Origin: an uncultured Clostridium sp.
GTDB lineage: Bacteria > Bacillota > Clostridia > TANB77 > CAG-508
DNA length: 35,211 bases
Assembly (NCBI GenBank): GCA_947364715.1
Contig: CANAUI010000011.1
Location: forward strand, 1-35,211
Direction of reading: 5' to 3'
In this document: piece after piece, positions 17,794-25,931 of the stretch
How positions within the stretch are numbered: position 1 is the stretch's first letter
How the letters are laid out: each line of letters begins with the position of its first letter
Notes under the pieces: model-generated
Told to the model about the DNA's origin: nothing
What the model saw: the letters and a program-made list of their open reading frames with translations, nothing else
Databases searched by the model: none
Translations under genes and position numbers: made by a program

Positions 17794-19749
17794 TTATATT
17801 AATTTTTCTAATTCTTTAATTTTATCACGTAATTCAGCAGCTTTTTCAAATTCCATTTCTGATGCATATTTTAACATTTCATCTGTTAATTTTGTAATTG
17901 TATCTTTTATATCTTCTTCTTTCTCTAGTTTATATTCTACCCCTATATCTTCTGTAATAGTTACTTTTATTGAGTCACGTACAGATTTTCTAATTGTTTT
18001 AGGTACTATATGATGTTCTTTATTATATGCTTCTTGAATTTTTCTTCTTCTATTAGTTTCAGAAATAGCTTTCTCCATACTTTCTGTTAATTCATCTGCA
18101 TACATAATAACAGTACCATCTGTATTTCTTGCAGCCCTTCCTATAGTTTGTATTAAAGACCTTTCTGAACGTAAAAATCCTTCTTTATCTGCATCTAATA
18201 TAGCAACTAAAGATACTTCTGGAATATCTAATCCTTCTCTTAATAAGTTAATTCCTACTAAAACATCAAACTCGCCTAGTCTCAAATTTCGGATAATTTC
18301 CATTCTTTCTAGTGTTTTAGTATCTGAGTGCATATAATTTACTTTAATATCTAATCCTTTTAAATAATCTGTTAAATCTTCTGCCATTTTCTTTGTTAAA
18401 GTAGTTACTAAAACTCTTTCTTTTTTTTCTACTCTAATTCTAATTTGTTCTAATAAATCATCTATTTGATTAGTTACTGGTTTTACTTGTATCTTTGGGT
18501 CTAATAGTCCAGTTGGTCTAATAATTTGTTCTACAATATTTTCTTTACTATGTTCTTTTTCATAATCAGCAGGTGTCGCACTAACAAATACAACTTGATT
18601 TAATTTTTTTTCAAATTCCTCAAATGTTAAAGGTCTATTATCAAATGCAGAAGGTAATCTAAAACCATAATTTATCAGAGATTCTTTTCTTGAATGGTCT
18701 CCATTATACATTGCTCTAACTTGTGGAATTGTTGCATGTGATTCATCTACTAATAATAAAAAATCATTTGGAAAATAATCAAATAATGTGTATGGTGGAC
18801 TTCCAGGCTTTCTCCCACTAATATGTCTGGAATAGTTTTCAATTCCAGAACAAAATCCTGTTTCTTTCATCATTTCTATATCAAAATTTGTTCTTTCTTC
18901 AATCCTTTGTGCTTCAATTAACTTGTTATTATCTTTAAAATATCTTACCCTTTCTTCCATTTCTTTTTCAATAGTTACAATTGCTCTTTCCATCTTGTCC
19001 TTAGTTGTAACATAGTGAGAAGCTGGTGAAATTAAAATATGCTTCCTTACTCCTATTGGCTTTCCTGTTAATGGATTGATTTCAGTAATTTTTTCAATCT
19101 CATCTCCCCAAAATTCTACTCTAACTGCAGACTCTGATTGGTCTGATGGGTAAATTTCAACAATATCACCTTTTGCTCTAAAAGTCCCTCTTTTGAAATC
19201 TATTTCGTTTCTTGCATATTGCATAGTAACTAATTTTTTTAAAACTGCATCTCTTGACTTTGCCATCCCAGGTCTTAGAGATAACATCATTTCTTGATAA
19301 TCTTCTGGGTCTCCTAACCCATAAATACAAGAAACAGATGCAATAATAATAACATCTTTTGTTTCAAATAATGATAATGTTGCTGAATGTCTAAGTTTAT
19401 CTATTTCATCATTAACAGATGAATCTTTTTCTATATAAGTATCTGACTGTGGAAGATAACTTTCTGGTTGATAATAATCATAATAACTAACAAAGTATTC
19501 TACATTGTTTTCTGGGAAAAACTCTTTGAATTCTGAATATAGTTGCCCTGCTAATGTCTTATTATGTGCTAATATTAATGTTGGTTTTTGTACTTTTTGT
19601 ATAATGTTTGCCATTGTGAAAGTTTTTCCTGAACCTGTAACACCTAAAAGTGTTTGAAATTTCTTCCCTTCTTCTATTCCTTTTGATAAATATTCTATTG
19701 CTTTTGGTTGGTCGCCTGTTGGCGTATAATCTGATACTAATTTGAACAT
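17794..19749 (-). CDS. uvrB: Excinuclease ABC subunit B
   Basis: UvrB is the damage-verifying helicase-like subunit of nucleotide excision repair, which receives DNA from UvrA and recruits UvrC. At 651 residues it is full length. The sequence shows the TGDQP Q-motif (11-15), Walker A GVTGSGKT (36-43), the beta-hairpin region [12 protein letters not shown], the DEAH-like LLVDESH, helicase motifs V and VI ([22 protein letters not shown]) and a C-terminal UVR domain ([16 protein letters not shown]) that contacts UvrC. GGGGG lies 4 nt before the ATG. It is the third gene of a pepF - CmpB-like - uvrB transcription unit; uvrA and uvrC are not in the window. Confidence 0.97.
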   Translation of the reverse strand: MFKLVSDYTPTGDQPKAIEYLSKGIEEGKKFQTLLGVTGSGKTFTMANIIQKVQKPTLILAHNKTLAGQLYSEFKEFFPENNVEYFVSYYDYYQPESYLPQSDTYIEKDSSVNDEIDKLRHSATLSLFETKDVIIIASVSCIYGLGDPEDYQEMMLSLRPGMAKSRDAVLKKLVTMQYARNEIDFKRGTFRAKGDIVEIYPSDQSESAVRVEFWGDEIEKITEINPLTGKPIGVRKHILISPASHYVTTKDKMERAIVTIEKEMEERVRYFKDNNKLIEAQRIEERTNFDIEMMKETGFCSGIENYSRHISGRKPGSPPYTLFDYFPNDFLLLVDESHATIPQVRAMYNGDHSRKESLINYGFRLPSAFDNRPLTFEEFEKKLNQVVFVSATPADYEKEHSKENIVEQIIRPTGLLDPKIQVKPVTNQIDDLLEQIRIRVEKKERVLVTTLTKKMAEDLTDYLKGLDIKVNYMHSDTKTLERMEIIRNLRLGEFDVLVGINLLREGLDIPEVSLVAILDADKEGFLRSERSLIQTIGRAARNTDGTVIMYADELTESMEKAISETNRRRKIQEAYNKEHHIVPKTIRKSVRDSIKVTITEDIGVEYKLEKEEDIKDTITKLTDEMLKYASEMEFEKAAELRDKIKELEKLI

Positions 19750-19787
19750 TTTCCCCCCTAATATATATTTTAATCAATTTTTTACCT

Positions 19788-20693
19788 TCATTTCCCTATA
19801 ATATCTTCTTCTACTTCTTTGTTATTTTTATTGTTTATAACATGAACTTTAAAATAATATGGTTGTATATCAAGTAAACTATCTATATATACAATATTTC
19901 CATTTTTATCATTTATCTTTAGATTTGGAAATGTTTTTATCATTTTCTTATCTCCCCAAAATTGATAAATAAATTTTGATAAATTTTCATTTCCATAGAT
20001 TTTATCATATTGTTCTATAACAAGTTCCTTATTTGTAACATCAATATCATTTTCAACAACCATTCTTACTAAGAAAAACTCGATAGCAAAACCAGTTGAC
20101 ACACAATCTATCATAAGTAAAATAAATACTGTTACAACAAATGTTTTCAATGTTTTATAAGTTTTAAATTTGTTTTTTATAAAATCAATAATTTTATCAA
20201 TTTTGGGATTTAAAGATGCAATTAGATACAATCCCAAAAATCCCCAGAAAATAGAAAAATATACACAAATTCTTCCATTAATATTTAGTGGTATATTAGA
20301 ATAATCCCACCATTTTACACCTAATAATATTTCTCCTACAAAGCTTACTACATATTCTACAATAGACCCAACAATAAATCCTCCAGCAAAAAGTGTATTA
20401 AATTTTCTAGGAAATTTATGCAAACAAACAATCATAACAACAGCACCTAAACCATAAATACCACAAAATGGTCCATATAAAAAGCTTTGACGGCTTTCCC
20501 ATACACCTTTAGTTATCATACCATATAGTGTTTCTATTATATATCCTAGTACACTATAAATAATAAAATATGCTAAAATTCTCCAAATACTAATTCCATT
20601 AATTGTTCTTTTCTTTATACTTGTACGATTTTGTTTTTCCACATTATCTTCTTCTATTTGAATGTTTTGTTTTTCATTTATTTCTTTTTCCAT
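19788..20693 (-). CDS. CmpB-like putative ABC-transporter permease (DUF1113)
   Basis: A 301-residue membrane protein of the CmpB/DUF1113 family (PF06541), annotated in many Firmicutes as a putative ABC permease without experimental proof. The N-terminal 30 residues are charged and cytosolic. Five to six membrane segments follow between residues 34 and 205. The family motif appears as YFIIYSVLGYIIETLYG, WESRQSFLYGPFCGIYGLGA and GEILLGVKWWDYS. The C-terminal about 90 residues are hydrophilic. AAAGGG precedes the ATG. Spacing is 18 bp from pepF and 38 bp to uvrB, so it is probably cotranscribed with both. No partner ATPase is nearby. Confidence 0.82.
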   Translation of the reverse strand: MEKEINEKQNIQIEEDNVEKQNRTSIKKRTINGISIWRILAYFIIYSVLGYIIETLYGMITKGVWESRQSFLYGPFCGIYGLGAVVMIVCLHKFPRKFNTLFAGGFIVGSIVEYVVSFVGEILLGVKWWDYSNIPLNINGRICVYFSIFWGFLGLYLIASLNPKIDKIIDFIKNKFKTYKTLKTFVVTVFILLMIDCVSTGFAIEFFLVRMVVENDIDVTNKELVIEQYDKIYGNENLSKFIYQFWGDKKMIKTFPNLKINDKNGNIVYIDSLLDIQPYYFKVHVINNKNNKEVEEDIIGK

Positions 20694-20711
20694 AGATTTT
20701 AAAAACCCTTT

Positions 20712-22487
20712 CTATAACAAACTTTTTAGTTCTTCAATTTTATTTTTATAAAATTGAATTATCATTTCATAAACATGGATATCTTCTAAATCAACATCTA
20801 CCATTTTTAAAATATCTATTGATTTTTTAGTACAACCTTGACTTAGCATATTAATATATTTTTCTATAAATCCTTCTTCTTTATTCAAAATCTTTGTTGC
20901 AATATAAATACCTGCTGATATTCCTGTTGCATATTTATATACATAAAAATCTCTATAAAAATGTGGTATTCTAGCCCAACCATATTTAGTGTTTTCTTCC
21001 AAAATAACAGGTTTTCCCATATATTTTTGGTTTAATTTATAATAAATAGTATTTAAATCTTCTGAAGAAAGCATATTTCCATGCTCCATTTTTTCATGAA
21101 CTTCTTTTTCAAATTCTGCAAACATAGCTTGTGTATAAAAAGTTGCCCTTATTAATTCTAATATTTCATATATAATTTTTGCTTTTTTCTTTTTATCTGT
21201 TTCAGTTTTAAGTTGATATTCTGTTAATAAAATTTCATTTACAGTTGAAGCTACTTCAGCAACCATAATTGTATAATCTGCATCAAAAATATTTTGAGTT
21301 TTGTTTGAATAATATGCATGCATACTATGTCCTAATTCATGTGCAATAGTCCTTACATCACTTTCATCACCTGTATAATTTAGTAAAATAAATGGATGTG
21401 ATTCGTGGATTCCTAAATTATACCCACCTGTTTTTTTGTTTGGCTTTTCATAAACATCTATCCATCTATTTTCAAAAGCATTATCTATCATTTCTTCATA
21501 TTCTTTTCCTAATATATTTAATGCACTTTTTACAGTTTCTTTAGCTTCTTCAAATGGTATTTTTTCTTTACTTTTTGTAAATGGATTTAGATATATATCA
21601 TACATATGCATATCTTCTAGTTGTAATAATTTCTTTTTTAATTCCATATATTCATGATTTACAGATAATCCTTTGTTAACACCTTTCATTAATGTATCAT
21701 ATACTTTTATATTTGCTTCATCATTATCAGTTGCTTGTTCTAACGAAGATTGATAATTTCTTAATTTAGCAGTAATTATTGTTTTCTTTACATTTGCTAA
21801 ATACATTTCTGTAATAGTATTAATAAATTCTTTGTATTTATTAAATGTCAAATCATATGCTTGTCTCCTTACATTTTGATTTTTACTTCTTAAATATATA
21901 GAATATGTTGAATCTGTTAGTTCTACTTCTTTTCCTTCTTCATCAATTAATTTTCCAAACTTAAATTCTGCATTTGTTAGTATATCATAGATATTTTTAG
22001 GTGCATAAAAAATCTCTGAATAATTGGCAAGTAAGTTTTCTTCTTCTTTACTTAGTGTATGTTTTTTCTTTTCTAAAATTTTTTGAATATCTCTTTTATA
22101 TGGCTCTAATCTATTATCTTCTTTTAAGTAATTACTAACAATATTCTCGTCTGTAAATGTGATTTCTGGTGTTATATATGCTGTTTTTGTACTAAATTCT
22201 GAATTCAAATTTTCTACTTCTTTAAATAATTTTATTTTTTCTTGGTCTGCCATATTTAAATGATAATTTAATAATCCATAAGCATATATTTTTTCAAATT
22301 TCATTAATGTTTCTTCATATATCTTATAACATTTATATAAATTATCTGTACTATCACATAATATACCTTTATATGTTTCTATTTGTTTTAGGTTTTCTTT
22401 TACATTACTCATTTCATCATAAAATTCTTTTTGGTTATTATATAAATCTTCTAAATTCCAACTGTATTTATCATCTATATTTTTCAT
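20712..22487 (-). CDS. pepF: Oligoendopeptidase F (M3 family)
   Basis: A 591-residue cytosolic zinc metallopeptidase that cleaves short peptides. The N-terminal domain (WNLEDLY at residue 10, typical of the start of PepF) is all-helical. The catalytic domain has HELGH at residues 383-387 and the third zinc ligand Glu411 in AEVAS. The context HESHPFILLNYTG...VRTIAHELGHSMHA matches the M3B family closely. The ATG at 22487 is preceded only by a weak AGAAG; a strong AAAGGAGGG lies about 31 nt further up, across a perfect hairpin (see separate entry). First gene of the pepF - CmpB-like - uvrB unit, with a consensus promoter. Confidence 0.94.
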   Translation of the reverse strand: MKNIDDKYSWNLEDLYNNQKEFYDEMSNVKENLKQIETYKGILCDSTDNLYKCYKIYEETLMKFEKIYAYGLLNYHLNMADQEKIKLFKEVENLNSEFSTKTAYITPEITFTDENIVSNYLKEDNRLEPYKRDIQKILEKKKHTLSKEEENLLANYSEIFYAPKNIYDILTNAEFKFGKLIDEEGKEVELTDSTYSIYLRSKNQNVRRQAYDLTFNKYKEFINTITEMYLANVKKTIITAKLRNYQSSLEQATDNDEANIKVYDTLMKGVNKGLSVNHEYMELKKKLLQLEDMHMYDIYLNPFTKSKEKIPFEEAKETVKSALNILGKEYEEMIDNAFENRWIDVYEKPNKKTGGYNLGIHESHPFILLNYTGDESDVRTIAHELGHSMHAYYSNKTQNIFDADYTIMVAEVASTVNEILLTEYQLKTETDKKKKAKIIYEILELIRATFYTQAMFAEFEKEVHEKMEHGNMLSSEDLNTIYYKLNQKYMGKPVILEENTKYGWARIPHFYRDFYVYKYATGISAGIYIATKILNKEEGFIEKYINMLSQGCTKKSIDILKMVDVDLEDIHVYEMIIQFYKNKIEELKSLL

Positions 22488-22496
22488 CTTCTTTTT

Positions 22497-22516
22497 GTCG
22501 AGTAGACAAACTCGAC
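22497..22516 (-). promoter_or_regulatory. Hairpin between ribosome site and start codon of pepF
   Basis: On the minus strand the leader reads AAAGGAGGG (22519-22527), AA, then a perfect 7-bp stem GTCGAGT-TTGTCT-ACTCGAC (22497-22516), then AAAAAGAAG and ATG. Folding the hairpin brings the strong ribosome site to about 11 nt from the ATG; unfolded it is about 31 nt away. The same site could instead start a 12-codon TTG reading frame that ends TGA inside pepF. Confidence 0.6.
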
Positions 22517-22536
22517 TTCCCTCCTTTTTTTATAGT

Positions 22537-22565
22537 ATTTTATCACACCTTAAATTTATATACAA
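22537..22565 (-). promoter_or_regulatory. Sigma-A-type promoter of the pepF operon
   Basis: On the minus strand TTGTAT (22560-22565) and TAAAAT (22537-22542) are exactly 17 bp apart. Transcription would begin near 22530, only a few bases before the AAAGGAGGG ribosome site. Confidence 0.65.
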
Positions 22566-22574
22566 GAATAATTT

Positions 22575-22606
22575 TAAACTCCCATATTATATAATATAGG
22601 AGTTTA
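22575..22606 (-). terminator. Palindromic terminator downstream of cotJC
   Basis: TAAACTCC (22575-22582) and GGAGTTTA (22599-22606) flank ATATTAT-ATAATAT, forming a nearly continuous stem, with a U-G pair when read on the minus strand. It begins just past the cotJC stop (22612) and upstream of the pepF promoter. The downstream T-run is weak. Confidence 0.6.
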
Positions 22607-22611
22607 TTTGT

Positions 22612-22692
22612 TTATTTACAACCACAATTATTATTATGATTCATGTAAAATTTCTTTTCTGCTAATTTATCTTGTACTCCACGAAGTGCTTC
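22612..22692 (-). pseudogene. cotJC: cotJC 3' fragment (spore coat Mn-catalase-like), cut off by element 1
   Basis: The last 26 codons of a CotJC-type gene: EALRGVQDKLAEKKFY and then MNHNNNCGCK, ending TAA at 22612. CotJC is a manganese-catalase-like protein of the inner spore coat made in the mother cell. Family members have REREVVHFQRFGEALR near the C-terminus. Here the codons for EALR start exactly at the right edge of the element-1 repeat, and the preceding REREVVHFQRFGEA lies 9.84 kb away at 32524-32720. Removing the DNA between the two GAAGC copies joins them in frame. The terminator at 22575-22606 belongs to this gene. Confidence 0.8.
22688..22692. repeat. Left attachment core of element 1 (GCTTC / GAAGC)
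   Basis: GCTTC on the plus strand, the 5-bp sequence shared with 32524-32528 at the other junction. Cellular cotJC lies to the left. Element DNA to the right carries an arm, CCTGTTT ... CTTCAA (minus strand), at about 22697-22713 that mirrors the arm at the other end. Confidence 0.75.
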
Positions 22693-22729
22693 AATAAAAC
22701 AGGACTCTTGAAGTATTAAATTAAAAAAA

Positions 22730-24247
22730 TTAAATATTCCAGTCTATCTCAATTTTGCCATTGCTTATATGTATTACTCTAATCAATATATCTACAACAT
22801 ATGTCTTATCATCAAAAGAAACCTTTTCCCAATTATCTACATGATTTTGTACTATATTAATATTATCTTCTTTTAACTTCTGTGTCATAAGTATATTTTC
22901 TTGTTCAAATAATCTTCTCTGTTGGTCAAGTTCTTTAACTTTATTATTAATGTAATCCATCAAAACATCATTTGCATTTACCACTTTTTCCAGAAGTTTA
23001 TTTATTTCATCACTAATCTGTACAATTTTTGTTTCATTAGCTTGAACTTTGGGATTTATCACTTTTTTCGAGTAATCAGTTAGTGTTTTAAATTCTGCCA
23101 ACTTCCCTTTAATAGCATTAAAAACATAATCCTCTAATAAATCCATATAAACACTGCCTGATGTACCTTTACACATTCCTGTAGCTTCTTTATTGCTACA
23201 CACTCCATATCTTCCCCATTTTGTATTTGATTTTCTTACTACAAGTGCATAACCACAATTACCACATTTTATTTTTCCTACTAACCAAGAATTTTTTCCT
23301 TTTCCTGATTTTGCACATTGTTGATTACTTAAACAACGCAGTCTGCAATTTAACCATATTTCTGAAGAAATAATTCCTTCATGTTGTGCTAATACAATTT
23401 CTTTATCTGTTAAATCACATTGCTTTCTTGACTTTGAAACTGTTCCTTGATACAGATAACATCCTTGCCCTTTAAATTCTGATACATCATTTATAATGTT
23501 TGCACCTTGACTTTTAAAAAATTCATATACTGATAAGTCTGATTGTACATATATAGGATTTCGCAATAATTCACTTAATCTTGCTGAACTCCAATTTCTC
23601 CCCCTTTTTTGTTTTATATTATTACTAACAAAATATTTCACTATATCATTTAATGAATTTTCTCGATTAGAATACATGGAATAAATCAGTTTTATATGTG
23701 AACTTTCTTCTTCATCAGCAATATATTTTGATGTTTTAATACCATCAATAATTGTATCTACTTTTTTGAATCCATAAGGAATTCTCCCACCCATATAAAA
23801 GCCTTTTTTACTTCTTGAATGATAAGCATCTGATACTCTTTCTTGAATTGTTTCTCTTTCTAATTGAGCAAACACAATACAAATATTAAGCATTGCCCTA
23901 CCTACTGGTGTACTTGTATCAAATTTTTCTGTTGTTGAAACAAATTCCACATTATATTGTTCAAAGATTTGCATTAGATTAGCAAAATCTAAAATCGAAC
24001 GGCTAATACGGTCAAGCCTGTAAACAATCACCCTTTTTATTAATCCTTGTTTAATATCTTTAATTAATCTTTCAAAATCAGGACGATTTAAGTTTTTGCC
24101 ACTATATCCTTTATCTTGATAAGTTTTAAAAGGACTACCTTTTGTTTCATATTCACAAGTTGTAAGTTGACTTTCTATAGATATACTATCTTTCTTATCT
24201 AATGACTGCCTAGCATATAAAGCATCATATTTCATACATTCATACAT
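22730..24247 (-). CDS. Large serine recombinase (integrase of element 1)
   Basis: A 505-residue large serine recombinase that would integrate and excise element 1. The resolvase domain has the nucleophile Ser15 (YARQS) and the YRLDRISRS block (76-84). RETIQERVSDAYHSRSKKG and GRIPYGF begin the Recombinase domain (about 155-260). A zinc ribbon uses Cys328, Cys331, Cys350 and Cys359, and a coiled-coil region (about 395-470) follows. Length and domain order are complete. AGGAGGT lies 5 nt before the ATG. It is transcribed toward the nearby att core. The family is the one that includes SpoIVCA/SprA-type sporulation recombinases and TnpX/TndX; which branch it belongs to cannot be settled by eye. 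Confidence 0.95.
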   Translation of the reverse strand: MYECMKYDALYARQSLDKKDSISIESQLTTCEYETKGSPFKTYQDKGYSGKNLNRPDFERLIKDIKQGLIKRVIVYRLDRISRSILDFANLMQIFEQYNVEFVSTTEKFDTSTPVGRAMLNICIVFAQLERETIQERVSDAYHSRSKKGFYMGGRIPYGFKKVDTIIDGIKTSKYIADEEESSHIKLIYSMYSNRENSLNDIVKYFVSNNIKQKRGRNWSSARLSELLRNPIYVQSDLSVYEFFKSQGANIINDVSEFKGQGCYLYQGTVSKSRKQCDLTDKEIVLAQHEGIISSEIWLNCRLRCLSNQQCAKSGKGKNSWLVGKIKCGNCGYALVVRKSNTKWGRYGVCSNKEATGMCKGTSGSVYMDLLEDYVFNAIKGKLAEFKTLTDYSKKVINPKVQANETKIVQISDEINKLLEKVVNANDVLMDYINNKVKELDQQRRLFEQENILMTQKLKEDNINIVQNHVDNWEKVSFDDKTYVVDILIRVIHISNGKIEIDWNI

Positions 24248-24324
24248 CGTTTACCTCCTATTACGATGTATAAAAATATCTTTTCGCTAGATAAATTATA
24301 CATCATAGAATAAATAAAATCAAT

Positions 24325-24519
24325 TTATTGAACATATTTGCTGAATATTTTAAACAGTTGCTTTTCTATCTCTTTTTTCTTCGATTCCTTGTTATCTTTT
24401 GGATAATAATTAATAACTTCAAATTCCATACTATCCTTTTTTATCATCTCTTTTGTTATTTTATAATGGTTTTCATCATGTACCAGATTATTAGAATTTA
24501 TATTTTCTACTTTATCCAT
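24325..24519 (-). CDS. Small protein upstream of the element-1 recombinase
   Basis: A 64-residue protein encoded 77 bp upstream of the serine recombinase on the same strand. It is hydrophilic, with MEFEVINYYPKDNK in the middle and a basic/amphipathic helix KKKEIEKQLFKIFSKYV at the C-terminus. I chose ATG 24519 since GAGGCG lies 7 nt upstream; a TTG at 24546 is also in frame. The C-terminal pattern (strand, then a helix ending IFxxY) is similar to the 37-residue protein at 34437-34550, which occupies the same place beside the other recombinase. A role in recombination, for example directionality control, is inference. Confidence 0.65.
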   Translation of the reverse strand: MDKVENINSNNLVHDENHYKITKEMIKKDSMEFEVINYYPKDNKESKKKEIEKQLFKIFSKYVQ

Positions 24520-24535
24520 AAGTATCGCCTCATTT

Positions 24536-24740
24536 CTTTTATACAAAACTATGTTAAAAACATATTTTGTATGCAGAAATTAAACTAAAAGAGAAAAGAG
24601 TACTCATTCTATCATAGTTATCTTTATTATCTCATTTGTTTTATGTTAAGTGTTGAAATATGCATTTTCAGTATACAAAGCTTTTATAAAAGTAGAGAAA
24701 TGTATTTTTATACAACTTTATGCAATTTTCGTATAAAACA
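24536..24740. promoter_or_regulatory. Cluster of repeated operator-like sites
   Basis: Five related copies of a TTTTGTATnnnnAAAATnCA-like sequence occur between the minus-strand recombinase unit and the plus-strand XRE gene: 24536-24549 (minus), 24564-24581 (plus), about 24658-24679 (minus, containing GTATAC), 24700-24718 (minus) and 24717-24740 (minus, TTTTATACGAAAATTGCA). Such repeats between divergent genes are typical repressor operators. The XRE-type protein at 24790 is the natural candidate regulator. Confidence 0.45.
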
Positions 24741-24789
24741 GCAAAAATGAATATGTTAGTAATAATATTCTCATCAAGGGGTGATGTAA

Positions 24790-25070
24790 ATGTATTTACG
24801 CATTCGGGAGATTTAAGAGTAGATAATGATATAAAGCAAATAGTAATTGCAAATTTGCTTCATGTAAGCCAAGCTACATATTCACGTTATGAAACTGGAG
24901 ATTTAGAAATTCCTATATCAGCATTGATAAAATTAGCAGAATTTTATGATACCAGTATTGATTATTTAGTAGGTCTAACAGATATAAAAACAGCATATAA
25001 ATCATTAAAAACTATGGCGATATCTAGTTCTAGTCACACAAGACACCAAAAATCAATATCACAGCATTAA
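24790..25070 (+). pseudogene. XRE-family repressor gene with an N-terminal frameshift
   Basis: The helix-turn-helix regulator reads LRVDNDIKQIVIANLLHV, SQATYSRYETGDLEIPIS and ALIKLAEFYDTSIDYLVGLT, a standard XRE domain. A strong AAGGGGTG at 24776 precedes ATG 24790, which encodes MYLRIREI and stops at once. The expected family start MYLRIRDLR continues in another frame, as if GA were duplicated (or one base lost) in CGGGAGATTTAAG near 24805-24811. The uninterrupted frame that includes the domain would need to start at an ATG near 24720 with an unlikely N-terminus. So the gene is frameshifted, or its start is unusual, or the sequence has an error. Confidence 0.7.
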
Positions 25071-25120
25071 ACATTTTATCTAAAATCCTTGTAATTACTA
25101 GTATTTCATTTATTTTTATC

Positions 25121-25181
25121 CCCATGAAGTGATAGTGTGGTCTCAGCTATACTACCCGAGACCACACTATCACTTCATGGG
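25121..25181. repeat. 24-bp perfect inverted repeat; candidate origin or nic region
   Basis: Positions 25121-25144 (beginning CCCATGAAGTGATAG) are exactly complementary to 25158-25181 (ending CTATCACTTCATGGG), with a 13-nt loop. The stem is much richer in GC than its surroundings. There is no T-run after it, so a terminator role is less likely. It lies 120 bp upstream of the replication-relaxation gene. Confidence 0.8.
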
Positions 25182-25301
25182 TAGATATTTATTTTAACAA
25201 ATAAATAATCATATAAAAATAATTAAATATATATACTCGAATTTTAGATATTTAGGCTGTTAATTTGTTGGTGTCTTGTTTTAGATAGGTGGTGTTTTAT
25301 A

Positions 25302-25931
25302 TTGAAATTGGTTGAGAGAGATTATGTGATATTTAGAGAAGTTGAGCGCTGGAGATATTGTCTGGGTAGACATATTAAGATTTTAGCAAATTTTCCAAAC
25401 CAGAGAACTTGTGACAGACGTCTAAAAGTATTAATTGATAATGGTTTTCTATGTAGAAAAAAAATAATATATGGTGTTCCTAGTATTTATACCTTGCCTT
25501 TCAAATCAAAAATGTTAATTGGAGCAAATAAAAGACAGGATAAAATTCGACTAGATAATATCATACATGATATTGCTGTTTTAGATACAGCAATATACAT
25601 GATAGCAAAATATAATATCCTACTGTCCGATATAAAAACAGAAAAAGAATTACATTCCAGTGATGGATTTAGCACTAGAAAACATCAACCTGATTTTGTA
25701 TTTACAAAGAACAATAAAATGTATTGTGTAGAAGTAGAATTAACTCTAAAAGCAAAAAATAGATTAGAGAAAAATATAAACTCTAATTTTCTTACATATG
25801 ATATTCAATTATGGATTTTAGAAAATAACCCGAAATTAATCAAAACAGTGAATCGAAATAAACTACAGTACCCCAATATAGAAATATTAGAAATAAAGGA
25901 AGTGAGAAATTATGTTAGAAACAATTATTGA
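25302..25931 (+). CDS. Replication-relaxation family protein
   Basis: A 209-residue protein of the Replic_Relax type (PF13814), found on plasmids and integrative elements beside coupling ATPases and implicated in plasmid-type replication. The N-terminal winged helix (VERDYVIFREVERWRYCLGR, then NFPNQRTCDRRLKVLIDNGFL) is followed by an alpha/beta domain with HQPDFVFTKNNKMYCVEVELTLK, resembling a nuclease-like fold (D...ExE). It starts with TTG 25302, with AGGTGG about 9 nt upstream. Its TGA stop overlaps the next gene by 4 nt. The large palindrome just upstream may be its target; that is inference. Confidence 0.75.
   Translation: MKLVERDYVIFREVERWRYCLGRHIKILANFPNQRTCDRRLKVLIDNGFLCRKKIIYGVPSIYTLPFKSKMLIGANKRQDKIRLDNIIHDIAVLDTAIYMIAKYNILLSDIKTEKELHSSDGFSTRKHQPDFVFTKNNKMYCVEVELTLKAKNRLEKNINSNFLTYDIQLWILENNPKLIKTVNRNKLQYPNIEILEIKEVRNYVRNNY

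Noticed and set aside
22307..22594. 95-residue plus-strand frame antisense to the pepF start
   Set aside because: It lies over the well-supported pepF start, hairpin leader and promoter; no ribosome site and low-complexity Tyr/Ile/Leu content.
24328..24588. 86-residue plus-strand frame
   Set aside because: Antisense to the small recombinase-associated gene, which has a ribosome site and a sensible position; this frame is hydrophobic and has none.
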